In this document: positions 32,430 through 39,537 of the stretch, piece by piece | Layout of the letters: each line of letters starts with the position of its first letter | Numbering within the stretch: position 1 is the first letter of the stretch | NCBI GenBank assembly: GCA_964429355.1 | Contig: CAYSCH010000037.1 | Coordinates: 1 to 39,537, forward strand | DNA from: JAAYAY01 sp964429355 | GTDB taxonomy: Bacteria > Planctomycetota > Planctomycetia > Pirellulales > Thermoguttaceae | Direction of reading: 5' to 3' | DNA: 39,537 nt | Notes under the pieces: generated by a model | Told to the model about the DNA's origin: nothing | Database searches by the model: none | Seen by the model: the letters and a program-made list of their open reading frames with translations, nothing else | Made by a program: the position numbers and the translations under genes

Positions 32430-32466
32430 GAGCGTCAGTCCCGTTCGAGAGACTGGCGCGACGCTC
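32430..32466. terminator. Hairpin between convergent genes, likely bidirectional terminator
   Basis: GAGCGTC/GACGCTC (7 bp) encloses AGTC/GACT (4 bp) with a 5-nt bulge. It lies 10 bp after the glycosidase-like gene and about 100 bp after the DUF1080 gene. No T-run follows. Confidence 0.4.
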
Positions 32467-32565
32467 TCGGATTCCAGAGTGGGTGGACGGAAGGGACCGG
32501 TGCAGCGCTGCTTGCAGGAGCAGGGCTCGGCTGTCTCGATCGCTTGCCTGTGTACAGTATTTGCG

Positions 32566-33183
32566 CTACTTGCTGAGATCTTTGATGCGGAGATTGCGAT
32601 ACTCGTGAACTCCGTTTTCGGCCTGCAGGCCTAGGTAGCCCCGCTTCAACGTGTCCGCCGAGTCGGAGGTGCTGACCAGTTCGCCGTTCAGGCGAACTTC
32701 GATCTTTGCTCCGACAATCTTGATGTCATAGGCGTTCCACTCCCCGTCCGGCTTCAGCACCTTCTGCACCAACTCGACATTGAGATCATTTTGGGCTCCA
32801 AAGATCTTCGCCATGCGGGCGGTGTTCTCAATCTGCACTTCGTACTTCTCATTCGGCCAGTTCTCGCCCGCCTTGACGGACCGCAGAAAGACGCCGCCGT
32901 CCTGTTTCGGCTTCAGGAAGCGGAATTCCAGACGCAGGATGAAATCGGAATACTCCTTGTCGCTACGGAGCCAGCCGAGGCCCACATCGTGCTTGAGGAC
33001 GCCGTCCTCCACGACAAACTTCGCGCCGTTCATGAGATGCCAGCCATCGAGGGTTTTGCCGTCAAAGAGGCTGACGAAGCCCTCCTCAGCGTTGTCGGCG
33101 GCCAAACAGACGTTTGGCATGCCCAAGACGCACAAGGCGCCGGCGGCAATAACGGCTTGCATGACACTGCGGTAGTGGACCAT
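32566..33183 (-). CDS. DUF1080 (3-keto-disaccharide hydrolase-like) exported protein
   Basis: This encodes 205 residues. The signal peptide (SVMQAVIAAGALCVLGMPNV, cleavage near LAAD) leads into FVSLFDGKTLDGWHLMNGAK, the hallmark opening of DUF1080. FEFRFLKP-like strands (RLEFRFLKPKQDGGVFLRS), KYEVQIEN, GEWNAYDIKIVGAKIEVRLN and GYLGLQAENGVHEYRNLRIK complete the concanavalin-like jelly roll. Some DUF1080 proteins are known to cut 3-keto-glucosides, and the family is abundant in planctomycetes. The start at 33183 is chosen over 33282 because the consensus AAGGAGGT lies 7 nt before it. It is convergent with the glycosidase-like gene and 129 bp after the hemolysin III stop. Confidence 0.93.
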   Translation of the reverse strand: MVHYRSVMQAVIAAGALCVLGMPNVCLAADNAEEGFVSLFDGKTLDGWHLMNGAKFVVEDGVLKHDVGLGWLRSDKEYSDFILRLEFRFLKPKQDGGVFLRSVKAGENWPNEKYEVQIENTARMAKIFGAQNDLNVELVQKVLKPDGEWNAYDIKIVGAKIEVRLNGELVSTSDSADTLKRGYLGLQAENGVHEYRNLRIKDLSK

Positions 33184-33276
33184 GTTCTTTACCTCCTTAC
33201 GGGTCGATCTTGGATGGTTGGCACGGATTGACCAGACTGAGCATAGGCCAGAAAGCCCGGGGAAGCAAGCGGCGAT

Positions 33277-33310
33277 GGGCAATTGGGCGGCCGTGGCCGC
33301 CCAATTGCCC
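33277..33310 (-). terminator. 16-bp perfect hairpin directly after the hemolysin III stop
   Basis: GGGCAATTGGGCGGCC and GGCCGCCCAATTGCCC form a perfect 16-bp palindrome with a 2-nt centre (GT). It begins 2 nt after the stop codon at 33313. No T-tract follows. A terminator or mRNA 3'-end stabiliser is the simplest reading. Confidence 0.55.
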
Positions 33311-33312
33311 GT

Positions 33313-33960
33313 TCACGAATACCACATCACCGCCACAAAGAAGCACGCAGACCCTGCCAGCACACATAGATGCCACGCCAGGTGGGCGTATCGCAAATTC
33401 TTGGCCACATAGAACAGCACTCCCACCGTGTACGCCGCCCCGCCGGCGAACATCAGAATGAACCCCGCTCTCGGCAGTCGCATCCACAGGGGATACACGG
33501 CAACGATCGCCAGCCAGCCCATGGCCAGATAGAGGGAAGTCGAGATCGTTCGTGCCCGTTTTCTGTCCACCTTCTCCAGGCAGAGTCCCGCCGCCGCCAG
33601 CCCCCAGACCAGTCCAAAGAGCGTCCAGCCCCACGGCCCGCGCAGCACTCCCAGCGTAAACGGCGTATAGGTGCCGACAATCAACAGATAGATGGCGGCG
33701 TGATCGAACCGGCGGACGATCAGCTTCACCCGTCCCGCCGGCAGGGCGTGGTAGAGTGTTGACGACAGGTAGAGAACGATCATCGTGGCCGAGAATATAC
33801 TCGCCGCCACAACATCCGCCGCCTTTCCGTCCTTGATCGCCGAAACGACCAGTACCGGCGCCACGGCTATCGCCCCCAAAAGGCCGATGCCGTGGCTGAT
33901 CGAGTTCGCGATCTCTTCACCCGTCGATTGATTCCGTGCCCGTGTCGTAGCAATAGCCAT
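33313..33960 (-). CDS. Hemolysin III family (PAQR-like) membrane protein
   Basis: The protein has 215 residues and seven hydrophobic segments. Family landmarks are the N-terminal NSISHGIGLLGAIAV, then LYLSSTLYHALP, then RRFDHAAIYLLIVGTYTPF, and a late histidine in HLAWHLCVLAGSACFF. These histidines, serine and aspartate are the metal site of the PAQR/Hly-III fold, which includes adiponectin receptors; ceramidase-like activity is assumed but not shown in bacteria. I use the ATG at 33960, since AGGAAA is 6-9 nt upstream, rather than the GTG at 33966. It follows the MMPL gene by 29 bp and is likely co-transcribed with it. Confidence 0.93.
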   Translation of the reverse strand: MAIATTRARNQSTGEEIANSISHGIGLLGAIAVAPVLVVSAIKDGKAADVVAASIFSATMIVLYLSSTLYHALPAGRVKLIVRRFDHAAIYLLIVGTYTPFTLGVLRGPWGWTLFGLVWGLAAAGLCLEKVDRKRARTISTSLYLAMGWLAIVAVYPLWMRLPRAGFILMFAGGAAYTVGVLFYVAKNLRYAHLAWHLCVLAGSACFFVAVMWYS

Positions 33961-33989
33961 CTTCACCTTTCCTGGTTCTCAAGCTTCCG

Positions 33990-36284
33990 TCATTCCGTCG
34001 CGGCCCGCTCCAGGTTCCGACCCACCCCACCCGTCAGTTGAATCAGCATCGGCAGCACCACCAGGTTGCCGATCAATCCGCCCAGCATCGCGAGACTCAC
34101 CAGGGCCCCGAAGTAGACCGTCGGTATGAACGGGCTCGTGCACAGGACGGTGAAACCAACAATCAGCGCCAGCGTCGAAAAAACAACCGCCAGCCCCACC
34201 GTCTGGTGCACCGAGGTTAGGGCATCGTCGAGCGCAGCACCCTTCTCCCGCGCCCGCCGGTAGGCCGTCAGGTAGTGAATCGACGAGTCAATCGAAATCC
34301 CCACCGACACGGCCGCAATCATCGCCGCCCCCATGTTGATCTTCAGGCCCAGCCAGCCCATCAACCCCGTGACTACGAAAATCGGCAAGGTGTTGGGCAC
34401 CAGGGCGATCAGCGAGAGACTCACGCTCCGCAGGGCTACCAGCATCATCAGCCAGATCGTCGCGGTGGCAATCAGGAAAGCCAGCCACTGATCCCGAAGT
34501 ATGCTGTCGATCAGGTTGGCCAACAGCACGAAGAAGCCGGTCACTTCCGCAGCCGGCGATTGTCCTTCCGGTGGAAACTCTTCGCCGCTGATCTGGCGAA
34601 CCTGCTCGATGATCGCTCGCTTCGTCGACGACGGCTGACGCTCATAGGAACGCAGCATCACGCGAAACAGGTATCGCCCCCGCTGCTCCGGATCCTCGCC
34701 CTCCAGGGCGGTCTCCAGCGCCGGTATCTTTTCCACAAAGTGGCGCCATGCCGTCCCCGTCAGCACGTTGCGGCGCATCTCCCCGCGGATCCGGTCCGGA
34801 TTGTTCGGCATCGCCGCCAGTACCCCGTCGACTCGGCTCAACACCTTCGTGAGCCCCGGAGATTTCGAACCGTCGGCGCTGACAACGACCACATCCTTCC
34901 GCAGGCGATCTTCCAGGCGGCGGATCCGGTTCAAGAATGCCCAATCCGGCTCCTCGGGCCCTGGAATCATGATGTCCCACACCCCGGCGCCGCCGAGATT
35001 GGCCTCTACAAACTCGTAGGAACGCACGATCGGGCTATTGGTACGGAAGTTCTTCGTGAAGTCGCTTTCCAACTCCAGTCGGGCGTTTCCCAATCCTGCC
35101 GCAACGACGACGATCACGATCACCAGCCCCAGCGTCCCGGGCCGGCGGTGGACGAAACGAGCGGTTCGGCCAAGGATCTTCTCCAGGTATTTCTCACCCC
35201 ACGCGGTCTTCGGGTCCGGATCGTATCGTCCCAGGAGAACCAGCCCGGGCACAATCATCATCACGCTCACCAGAACCATCAAGGTGCCAAGGGCCATCAT
35301 CAAGGCGAAGTCGCGAACCGGGGCGACTTTGGCCACCAGCAGTGACGCAAAACCCGCCACGGTGGTCGCGCACGACCAAAACGCGGGAACGGCCAACAGG
35401 CCCGCAGCCCGGCACAGGGCCTCGCGCGGCGCGAGCGACTCCTGCCGAGCCTCCCGGAATCGGAGGATCACGTGAATCACTGTCGCAACCCCCACCACGG
35501 TCACGACCGCCGTGAGCATCGAACTCACCATGCTCATCTGCACCCCGCTTGCAACGAGCGTGGCCCGCGTCAACAGAATGGCCCATTGCACCACCGCCAC
35601 CGGCACCAGGACCCAGCGCAGGCTGCGAAAGCAGACGATGATCACCACCGCCAACAAGCTCGTCGAAGCCCAAGCCAGCCGGCGGCCGTCATTTTCCACG
35701 TACCGAAAGCCGTCGGAAACCATCACCGGCTCACCCGCAAGCATGCCCCGCCCGAGCGGCTCAGGCAGGCTCTCCATCACCTGCCGCATTCGGGCGATAA
35801 CCTCCTGGCGGGAAATCCTTGCTTCCGCCTCCGGCTCGAGAATGCACACCACCGCCGCCACTCGTCCGTCGGCCGAATGGGTGTAGCCTTCGAAGAGCTT
35901 CCTGGCGCGGGCGGCCTGGCCGCTTTCCTCCACGATCCGCTCGTCGAGCGGCTGATCGATGCTGATCACATCGGCCACCCCCTCCACTTCCTTCAACCGC
36001 CGGCTCACTTCCGCCACCCGTCGGATTCCGTTCCCGTCAGTACTCAGCAGACCGGGATCCGCATAGACCGCCAGCACGACTTCGTTGCCCCCAAAAGTCC
36101 TCTTGAGCTGGTGATAGGGCCCAATCAGCGGATCTCCCGGCGCAAACATGCTGTCGATCGACCGATCGAACTGGAGCTGCCGCGAGGGCACAATCGCCAC
36201 TGCCGCCGCGACCAGTGCGATTCCCAGCAAAGGAAATCGCCACGCAATCAGGCGGTCGACGATGCGTTGGCTGAAGGCGGGCAT
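33990..36284 (-). CDS. MMPL/RND-family transporter
   Basis: The protein has 764 residues. The layout is that of a small RND protein: TM1 (WRFPLLGIALVAAAVAIVPS), a first large periplasmic loop (QFDRSIDSMFAPGDPLIGPY...), five TMs (VVIIVCFRSLRW, then MVSSMLTAVVTVVGVATVIH), a TM near LVIVIVVVAAGLG, a second large loop, then five TMs including MGAAMIAAVSVGISIDSSIH with the conserved GISIDSSIHYL, where the acidic residue is expected for proton use. It is most like the hopanoid/lipid-type exporters of the MMPL family (HpnN class), but the substrate is unknown. The ATG at 36284 is used; a GTG at 36335 would add 17 unconserved residues. It lies 29 bp before the hemolysin III gene. Confidence 0.92.
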   Translation of the reverse strand: MPAFSQRIVDRLIAWRFPLLGIALVAAAVAIVPSRQLQFDRSIDSMFAPGDPLIGPYHQLKRTFGGNEVVLAVYADPGLLSTDGNGIRRVAEVSRRLKEVEGVADVISIDQPLDERIVEESGQAARARKLFEGYTHSADGRVAAVVCILEPEAEARISRQEVIARMRQVMESLPEPLGRGMLAGEPVMVSDGFRYVENDGRRLAWASTSLLAVVIIVCFRSLRWVLVPVAVVQWAILLTRATLVASGVQMSMVSSMLTAVVTVVGVATVIHVILRFREARQESLAPREALCRAAGLLAVPAFWSCATTVAGFASLLVAKVAPVRDFALMMALGTLMVLVSVMMIVPGLVLLGRYDPDPKTAWGEKYLEKILGRTARFVHRRPGTLGLVIVIVVVAAGLGNARLELESDFTKNFRTNSPIVRSYEFVEANLGGAGVWDIMIPGPEEPDWAFLNRIRRLEDRLRKDVVVVSADGSKSPGLTKVLSRVDGVLAAMPNNPDRIRGEMRRNVLTGTAWRHFVEKIPALETALEGEDPEQRGRYLFRVMLRSYERQPSSTKRAIIEQVRQISGEEFPPEGQSPAAEVTGFFVLLANLIDSILRDQWLAFLIATATIWLMMLVALRSVSLSLIALVPNTLPIFVVTGLMGWLGLKINMGAAMIAAVSVGISIDSSIHYLTAYRRAREKGAALDDALTSVHQTVGLAVVFSTLALIVGFTVLCTSPFIPTVYFGALVSLAMLGGLIGNLVVLPMLIQLTGGVGRNLERAATE

Positions 36285-36501
36285 GTTTCCGGGGCAGAGG
36301 GGCGGGTAGTAGGCAGGCCGATTGGCGACAGACACCAGCGGCGCGAGTGAATCGTTTCATTCTATGCACCCCGCCGGCTCACGGGCAGGGGCCAAGCCGA
36401 TGCACGTGTCCCCAGCCGCGATCCGGGTCGCGTGCTTCGCCACTCTTTCGTCATGCGATTTTTTCGTCCTTCCTCATATCCGCTTTCCTCTTTCCCTCCC
36501 C

Positions 36502-39500
36502 TCATTCCCCAAACGCCGCCCTCTGGACTTCCCCGACAGGCACATAGGCCTGCGACGTGTGCGTGTAGTTGCACGTGCAGCCGCCCAGGATGTTGGGCGC
36601 GTTGAACACACCGTCGGCTGGGAACAGATTGTTCGAGCAGGCTGGGCGGATGTTCCAGAGCGACGTCGCCTGCCGCGACTCCAGGTCGATGTACGCCGCG
36701 TTGGCCAGTACCCGGGTCGTGATCATGTGCGCGCTGGCCCGAATGATCGTACAGCCCCGCCGTACCCATTCGGTACGCTCCCCCTCGATCTGGCCCGAGT
36801 TGAGGTCGTAGACCACAAAGCTCTCCACGGTTCCCCAGAGCAGCTTCTCACCCACCACGAACAACGGCCCCGGAGCGCCCGTCACGGCCTTGCCGTCCAC
36901 CGGCACGGGCAGCCCGGGGAGCGGCTTGTGCAACTGGCCGTCGGCCGCCCGGTAAATTCCCTCCGCCGTAACCAGCATGTCGAGCGGTTCGCAATAGAAC
37001 ACACTTGCCCCGCCGGCAATTTCCCAGATCGGCTCGCCTGTGCGAATGTCGATCGCCCGCGTCTTCACGTCGTCGGTTCCTTCGCCGCGCCGCGGGTTAA
37101 GGAGTTCGGCACAGAACACCCGCCCTCGCCCCACGGCCACGCTCATCGCAGCCCGGTTACACTCTCGCTGCCAGAGAATCTTGCCGCTGTGCCGATCGGC
37201 GCACAGCAGGAAGGGGCCGCTGCTGGCCAGGAGGTAATCCTCCCAGCACCGCAGATTACTCCACGGACCCGGCAGGTCCTCCGTAAGCTCAAATCGCTGT
37301 GTCTCCTTGCCCGTCGCCGGATCGAGCACCAGGCATGTCTTGCCCCCCGTTACATAGATCGCATCGGGAGCCGTGACCATCTGATCGCCGGCCTCACGCT
37401 TGAAGGGCAGCGCGGCCTGCCATAGCTGGCGGCCGGTGAACGCATCCATCGCATCGATGTCGTCCATTTTCACCAGCACCCGCCCGCCCACAACCCGCAC
37501 CAGCGTGGCCTTGGGCGTGCGGAGCCATTCGTTCGACGCGTCGAACCACAACAGGTCCAGCGGCGCTTTGACAAACGTGTCCGTCGACGCCTTCGTGCTC
37601 GCTGCGTTCGCCTCCTCGTGTGACCAGTCGGCCGCACCGGGCAACGCCCCCTCGCGGCGTATCAGCATCCAACCGTCCTGCTTCTCAACGACCAGGCCGG
37701 CCAGGGTTTTGTCGTCCGGAGCGGCGTAAGGGTCAGCGCCGGAAACCTCGTTCAGTCTCGCGCAGGCCGAGCCGCCGTAGGGGCGCAGCTTCGGATAGAC
37801 CGTCCGTACGATCGAATCGACGTTGTCCGCGGAGATCTCGCCCGATCGCTCCGAAACAATCAGGTTGGCCATATAGGGAGGCAGCGGATAACCCAGCGGA
37901 TCGCCCGTGCGAGCACACACCCGCGAGCCGTACATCCCCGCCTCCTGGAGCCGCTCGCGCAGCGCAGCGATCTTGCCCGCGTCCGTGTCGATGGCGATCA
38001 CGTGGAGATTCGATCGCCGCGCCAGTTCCTCGGCGAGCCGCCCCGAATCCAGGCCCAGCACCAGCCCATAGCCTTCGGTCTGACCCGTAACTTCGAGGAC
38101 CGCCCTCGCCGTATCGCCTGCGGATCCGTCCGCCTGCGCCGGCACCGACGGCCGCTTGTGCACGGCAACCTCCGCCGGCTTCTCCGCCCCATAGGCGTAG
38201 ATTCGCCCCTCCCGCGTCACGGCAAACAGCCGATCGTCTCCCGCCAGCAGGCGGTGGGGAGTACCGTCCAGTTCTGCTTGCCACTCGATCTCGGGCTCTG
38301 CAACGTCTTCCGGAATCGGAAGCGACGCCACCCGCCCCGGCCCCGCACAGTACAGCCGATCGCCGGCCTTGATCTGCACCTTGAGCTTCGACGGCACTCT
38401 CCACAGATTGCGGAATACCCCCGACAGCCTGTCCGGATAGGTGTCGTCCTTCCGGTTGGCCGGCAGGTTCGCCTCCTCTGCCGGCACAAGATCGAATGAG
38501 GTCAGGTCGACGGCCACAATCCCGTTGTTGTTTTCGTAAAGTGCACGATCGGTAATCACCGGTTGTCCGAAATCGCCGACCTCCTTGTGGCTCCCCGGAT
38601 CGATCCGCAGGCGCGTCAGACCGCCGGTGTAAAGCTCCCTCTTGAAGTCCCGTTTCCAGCGTTCGCTGTTGAACAGCTCGTCGCTCGGCCGCGCCAGATC
38701 GTAGAGGTCGCCGGCCTGGCACAGGTATCGCCCGCCGCCGGCCACGAACCAGGTTCCCTTGGGCAGCCCGTCTCGTCCCCCCCAGCCCATGTGGTAGGGA
38801 TCGAGCTTGCCCGTGGCCAGGTCGAGCAGGGCCGGAAGCTGGGCCCCGCAGGGCACCACCAGCTTGTCCCCCACAACCGCCAGGTATCCCTGGGGCGCCA
38901 GCCCGGCAAACTGATCGATGCCGTGGTCCTCGTTGGCGCCGACGAGATGATCGCTGTCGGTGTTCGACCAGATCACCTGGCCCGACTCGGCGTTGATCGC
39001 ATGAATGAAGATGCCGTAGGCCGGCCAGAGTCCCGCCGCGAAGTAGACGACGCCGTCCTTCAGCACCGGTCCGCCCCGTGCCGGCCACAGCGAAATCAGA
39101 CGGCCGTTGCCCAGCAGCGTTCGTTCCTTCCGGTCGGCCGGCGCCCCGCGGAACTTCCACTTGAGCGAACCATCCACCGCATCCAGGCAGTACAGGTACC
39201 CGTCGTCGGAAACCAGGTAGACCTTGTTCTGCCACGCCACCGGCGCGAATCGAACCGGCCCTTCCGTGAAGAACCGCCATCGCTCTGCCCCCGTCGCCGT
39301 GTCGAGCGCTGTGACGCTCTCGGTGATCATCGAGGGCACAAACATCGTTTTGCCCAGCACGACCGGCTCATAGCTCTTGTCGAACTCCAGCCGCACGTTC
39401 TTGGGAAAGGCTGGAGCCGGCTCGGGTAGCTCCCGCACCCACTGCAGGTGAAGTTCCGCGGGCAACTGCTGGTCCGAAGCGGCCGTCCGCCCCGCATCCG

Positions 39501-39537
39501 AGCGGAATTGCGGCCAGTCGGCAGCCAGGGCATTTAC
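36502..39537 (-). CDS. Long exported PQQ-propeller protein with embedded methyltransferase-like domain (start cut by window edge)
   Basis: The frame is open to the right edge, so 1,011 residues are visible and the start (probably a signal peptide) lies outside. LAADWPQFRSDAGR near the edge is the usual mature start of these propellers. An N-terminal propeller (YCLDAVDGSLKWKF, HAINAESGQVIWSN) is followed at about 470-629 by a domain with class I methyltransferase motifs (YGLVLGLDSGRLAEELARRS, VIAIDTDAGKI, ANLIVSERSGE). A second propeller follows (DAFTGRQLW, LDPATGKETQRF), and the C-terminus has the cysteine cap RPAC...GGCTC. The methyltransferase segment maps to about 37651-38130. It aligns with the neighbouring two-gene propeller operon if that pair is joined. 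It is 217 bp before the MMPL gene. Function is unknown. Confidence 0.88.
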   Translation of the reverse strand, partial: VNALAADWPQFRSDAGRTAASDQQLPAELHLQWVRELPEPAPAFPKNVRLEFDKSYEPVVLGKTMFVPSMITESVTALDTATGAERWRFFTEGPVRFAPVAWQNKVYLVSDDGYLYCLDAVDGSLKWKFRGAPADRKERTLLGNGRLISLWPARGGPVLKDGVVYFAAGLWPAYGIFIHAINAESGQVIWSNTDSDHLVGANEDHGIDQFAGLAPQGYLAVVGDKLVVPCGAQLPALLDLATGKLDPYHMGWGGRDGLPKGTWFVAGGGRYLCQAGDLYDLARPSDELFNSERWKRDFKRELYTGGLTRLRIDPGSHKEVGDFGQPVITDRALYENNNGIVAVDLTSFDLVPAEEANLPANRKDDTYPDRLSGVFRNLWRVPSKLKVQIKAGDRLYCAGPGRVASLPIPEDVAEPEIEWQAELDGTPHRLLAGDDRLFAVTREGRIYAYGAEKPAEVAVHKRPSVPAQADGSAGDTARAVLEVTGQTEGYGLVLGLDSGRLAEELARRSNLHVIAIDTDAGKIAALRERLQEAGMYGSRVCARTGDPLGYPLPPYMANLIVSERSGEISADNVDSIVRTVYPKLRPYGGSACARLNEVSGADPYAAPDDKTLAGLVVEKQDGWMLIRREGALPGAADWSHEEANAASTKASTDTFVKAPLDLLWFDASNEWLRTPKATLVRVVGGRVLVKMDDIDAMDAFTGRQLWQAALPFKREAGDQMVTAPDAIYVTGGKTCLVLDPATGKETQRFELTEDLPGPWSNLRCWEDYLLASSGPFLLCADRHSGKILWQRECNRAAMSVAVGRGRVFCAELLNPRRGEGTDDVKTRAIDIRTGEPIWEIAGGASVFYCEPLDMLVTAEGIYRAADGQLHKPLPGLPVPVDGKAVTGAPGPLFVVGEKLLWGTVESFVVYDLNSGQIEGERTEWVRRGCTIIRASAHMITTRVLANAAYIDLESRQATSLWNIRPACSNNLFPADGVFNAPNILGGCTCNYTHTSQAYVPVGEVQRAAFGE
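37651..38130 (-). other. Methyltransferase-like Rossmann domain within the long propeller protein
   Basis: The order of motifs is LVLGLDSGRLAEEL (like the SAM-binding glycine loop), then VIAIDTDAGKIAAL (acidic residue at the end of strand 2), then ANLIVSERSG (strand 4). The glycine loop is LGLDSG, unlike the common E/DxGxGxG, so SAM binding may be weak or lost. The same domain occurs at about 28920-29430 in the LamG-propeller gene. Confidence 0.6.

Noticed and set aside
37733..39280. 515-codon minus-strand ORF
   Set aside because: It lies in another frame of the long propeller gene, and its Arg/Gly-rich translation has no motifs.

Overview
The window looks like a GC-rich planctomycete chromosome, most likely of the Pirellulales type, probably from a metagenome. 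This rests on gene content, not on a search: a BRCT-MerR-TPR regulator, secreted PQQ-like beta-propellers, a DUF1080 protein, a secreted leucine-rich-repeat protein, HEAT-like secreted proteins, frequent GTG/TTG starts and many long shadow ORFs caused by high GC. Nearly everything is on the minus strand; the exceptions are a sigma-54 activator, a tRNA-Lys, a toxin-antitoxin-like pair and a Tat-exported glycosidase-like protein. I see no insertion sequence, integrase, phage gene or CRISPR array.

Layout. 1-5,000: a truncated B12-binding radical SAM protein, a polytopic membrane protein, a small secreted protein and the BRCT-MerR-TPR regulator. 5,000-10,700: tadA, a HEAT-like secreted protein and a 1,093-residue protein that carries all three parts of the AmmeMemoRadiSam system (radical SAM, AMMECR1, MEMO1) in one chain; with the regulator they form a tightly spaced four-gene minus-strand run. 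10,800-14,300: an MgtC/DUF4010 membrane protein, panD (beta-alanine for CoA) with a structured leader, a structured non-coding stretch and an HExxH metallopeptidase-like protein. 14,400-19,400: fabI, then an etfB-etfA-acyl-CoA dehydrogenase operon behind a good promoter that overlaps an inverted repeat. 19,700-21,700: a GAF/AAA+/Fis-type sigma-54 activator, divergent from the etf operon.

21,800-26,150 is an accessory-looking stretch: tRNA-Lys(CUU) with its own promoter and intrinsic terminator, a pair of overlapping genes with a RelE/ParE-like second member, a 14-repeat LRR protein and two unrecognised small genes.

26,150-39,537 holds exported proteins: a LamG/FnIII/methyltransferase-like/PQQ-propeller protein followed 13 bp later by a second propeller, a divergent Tat-exported glycosidase-like protein, a DUF1080 protein, hemolysin III, an MMPL/RND exporter, and a long propeller protein cut by the right edge. 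The long protein seems to contain, in one chain, the parts that the two-gene propeller operon splits in two.

The best candidates for undescribed biology are the AmmeMemoRadiSam triple fusion, with a ribosome-binding site kept at the fusion joint, and the exported propellers that carry an embedded methyltransferase-like domain and a cysteine-rich C-terminal cap. The overlapping TA-like pair and the hairpin-rich non-coding stretch at 13,020-13,215 come next. All domain calls were made by eye from translated sequence.
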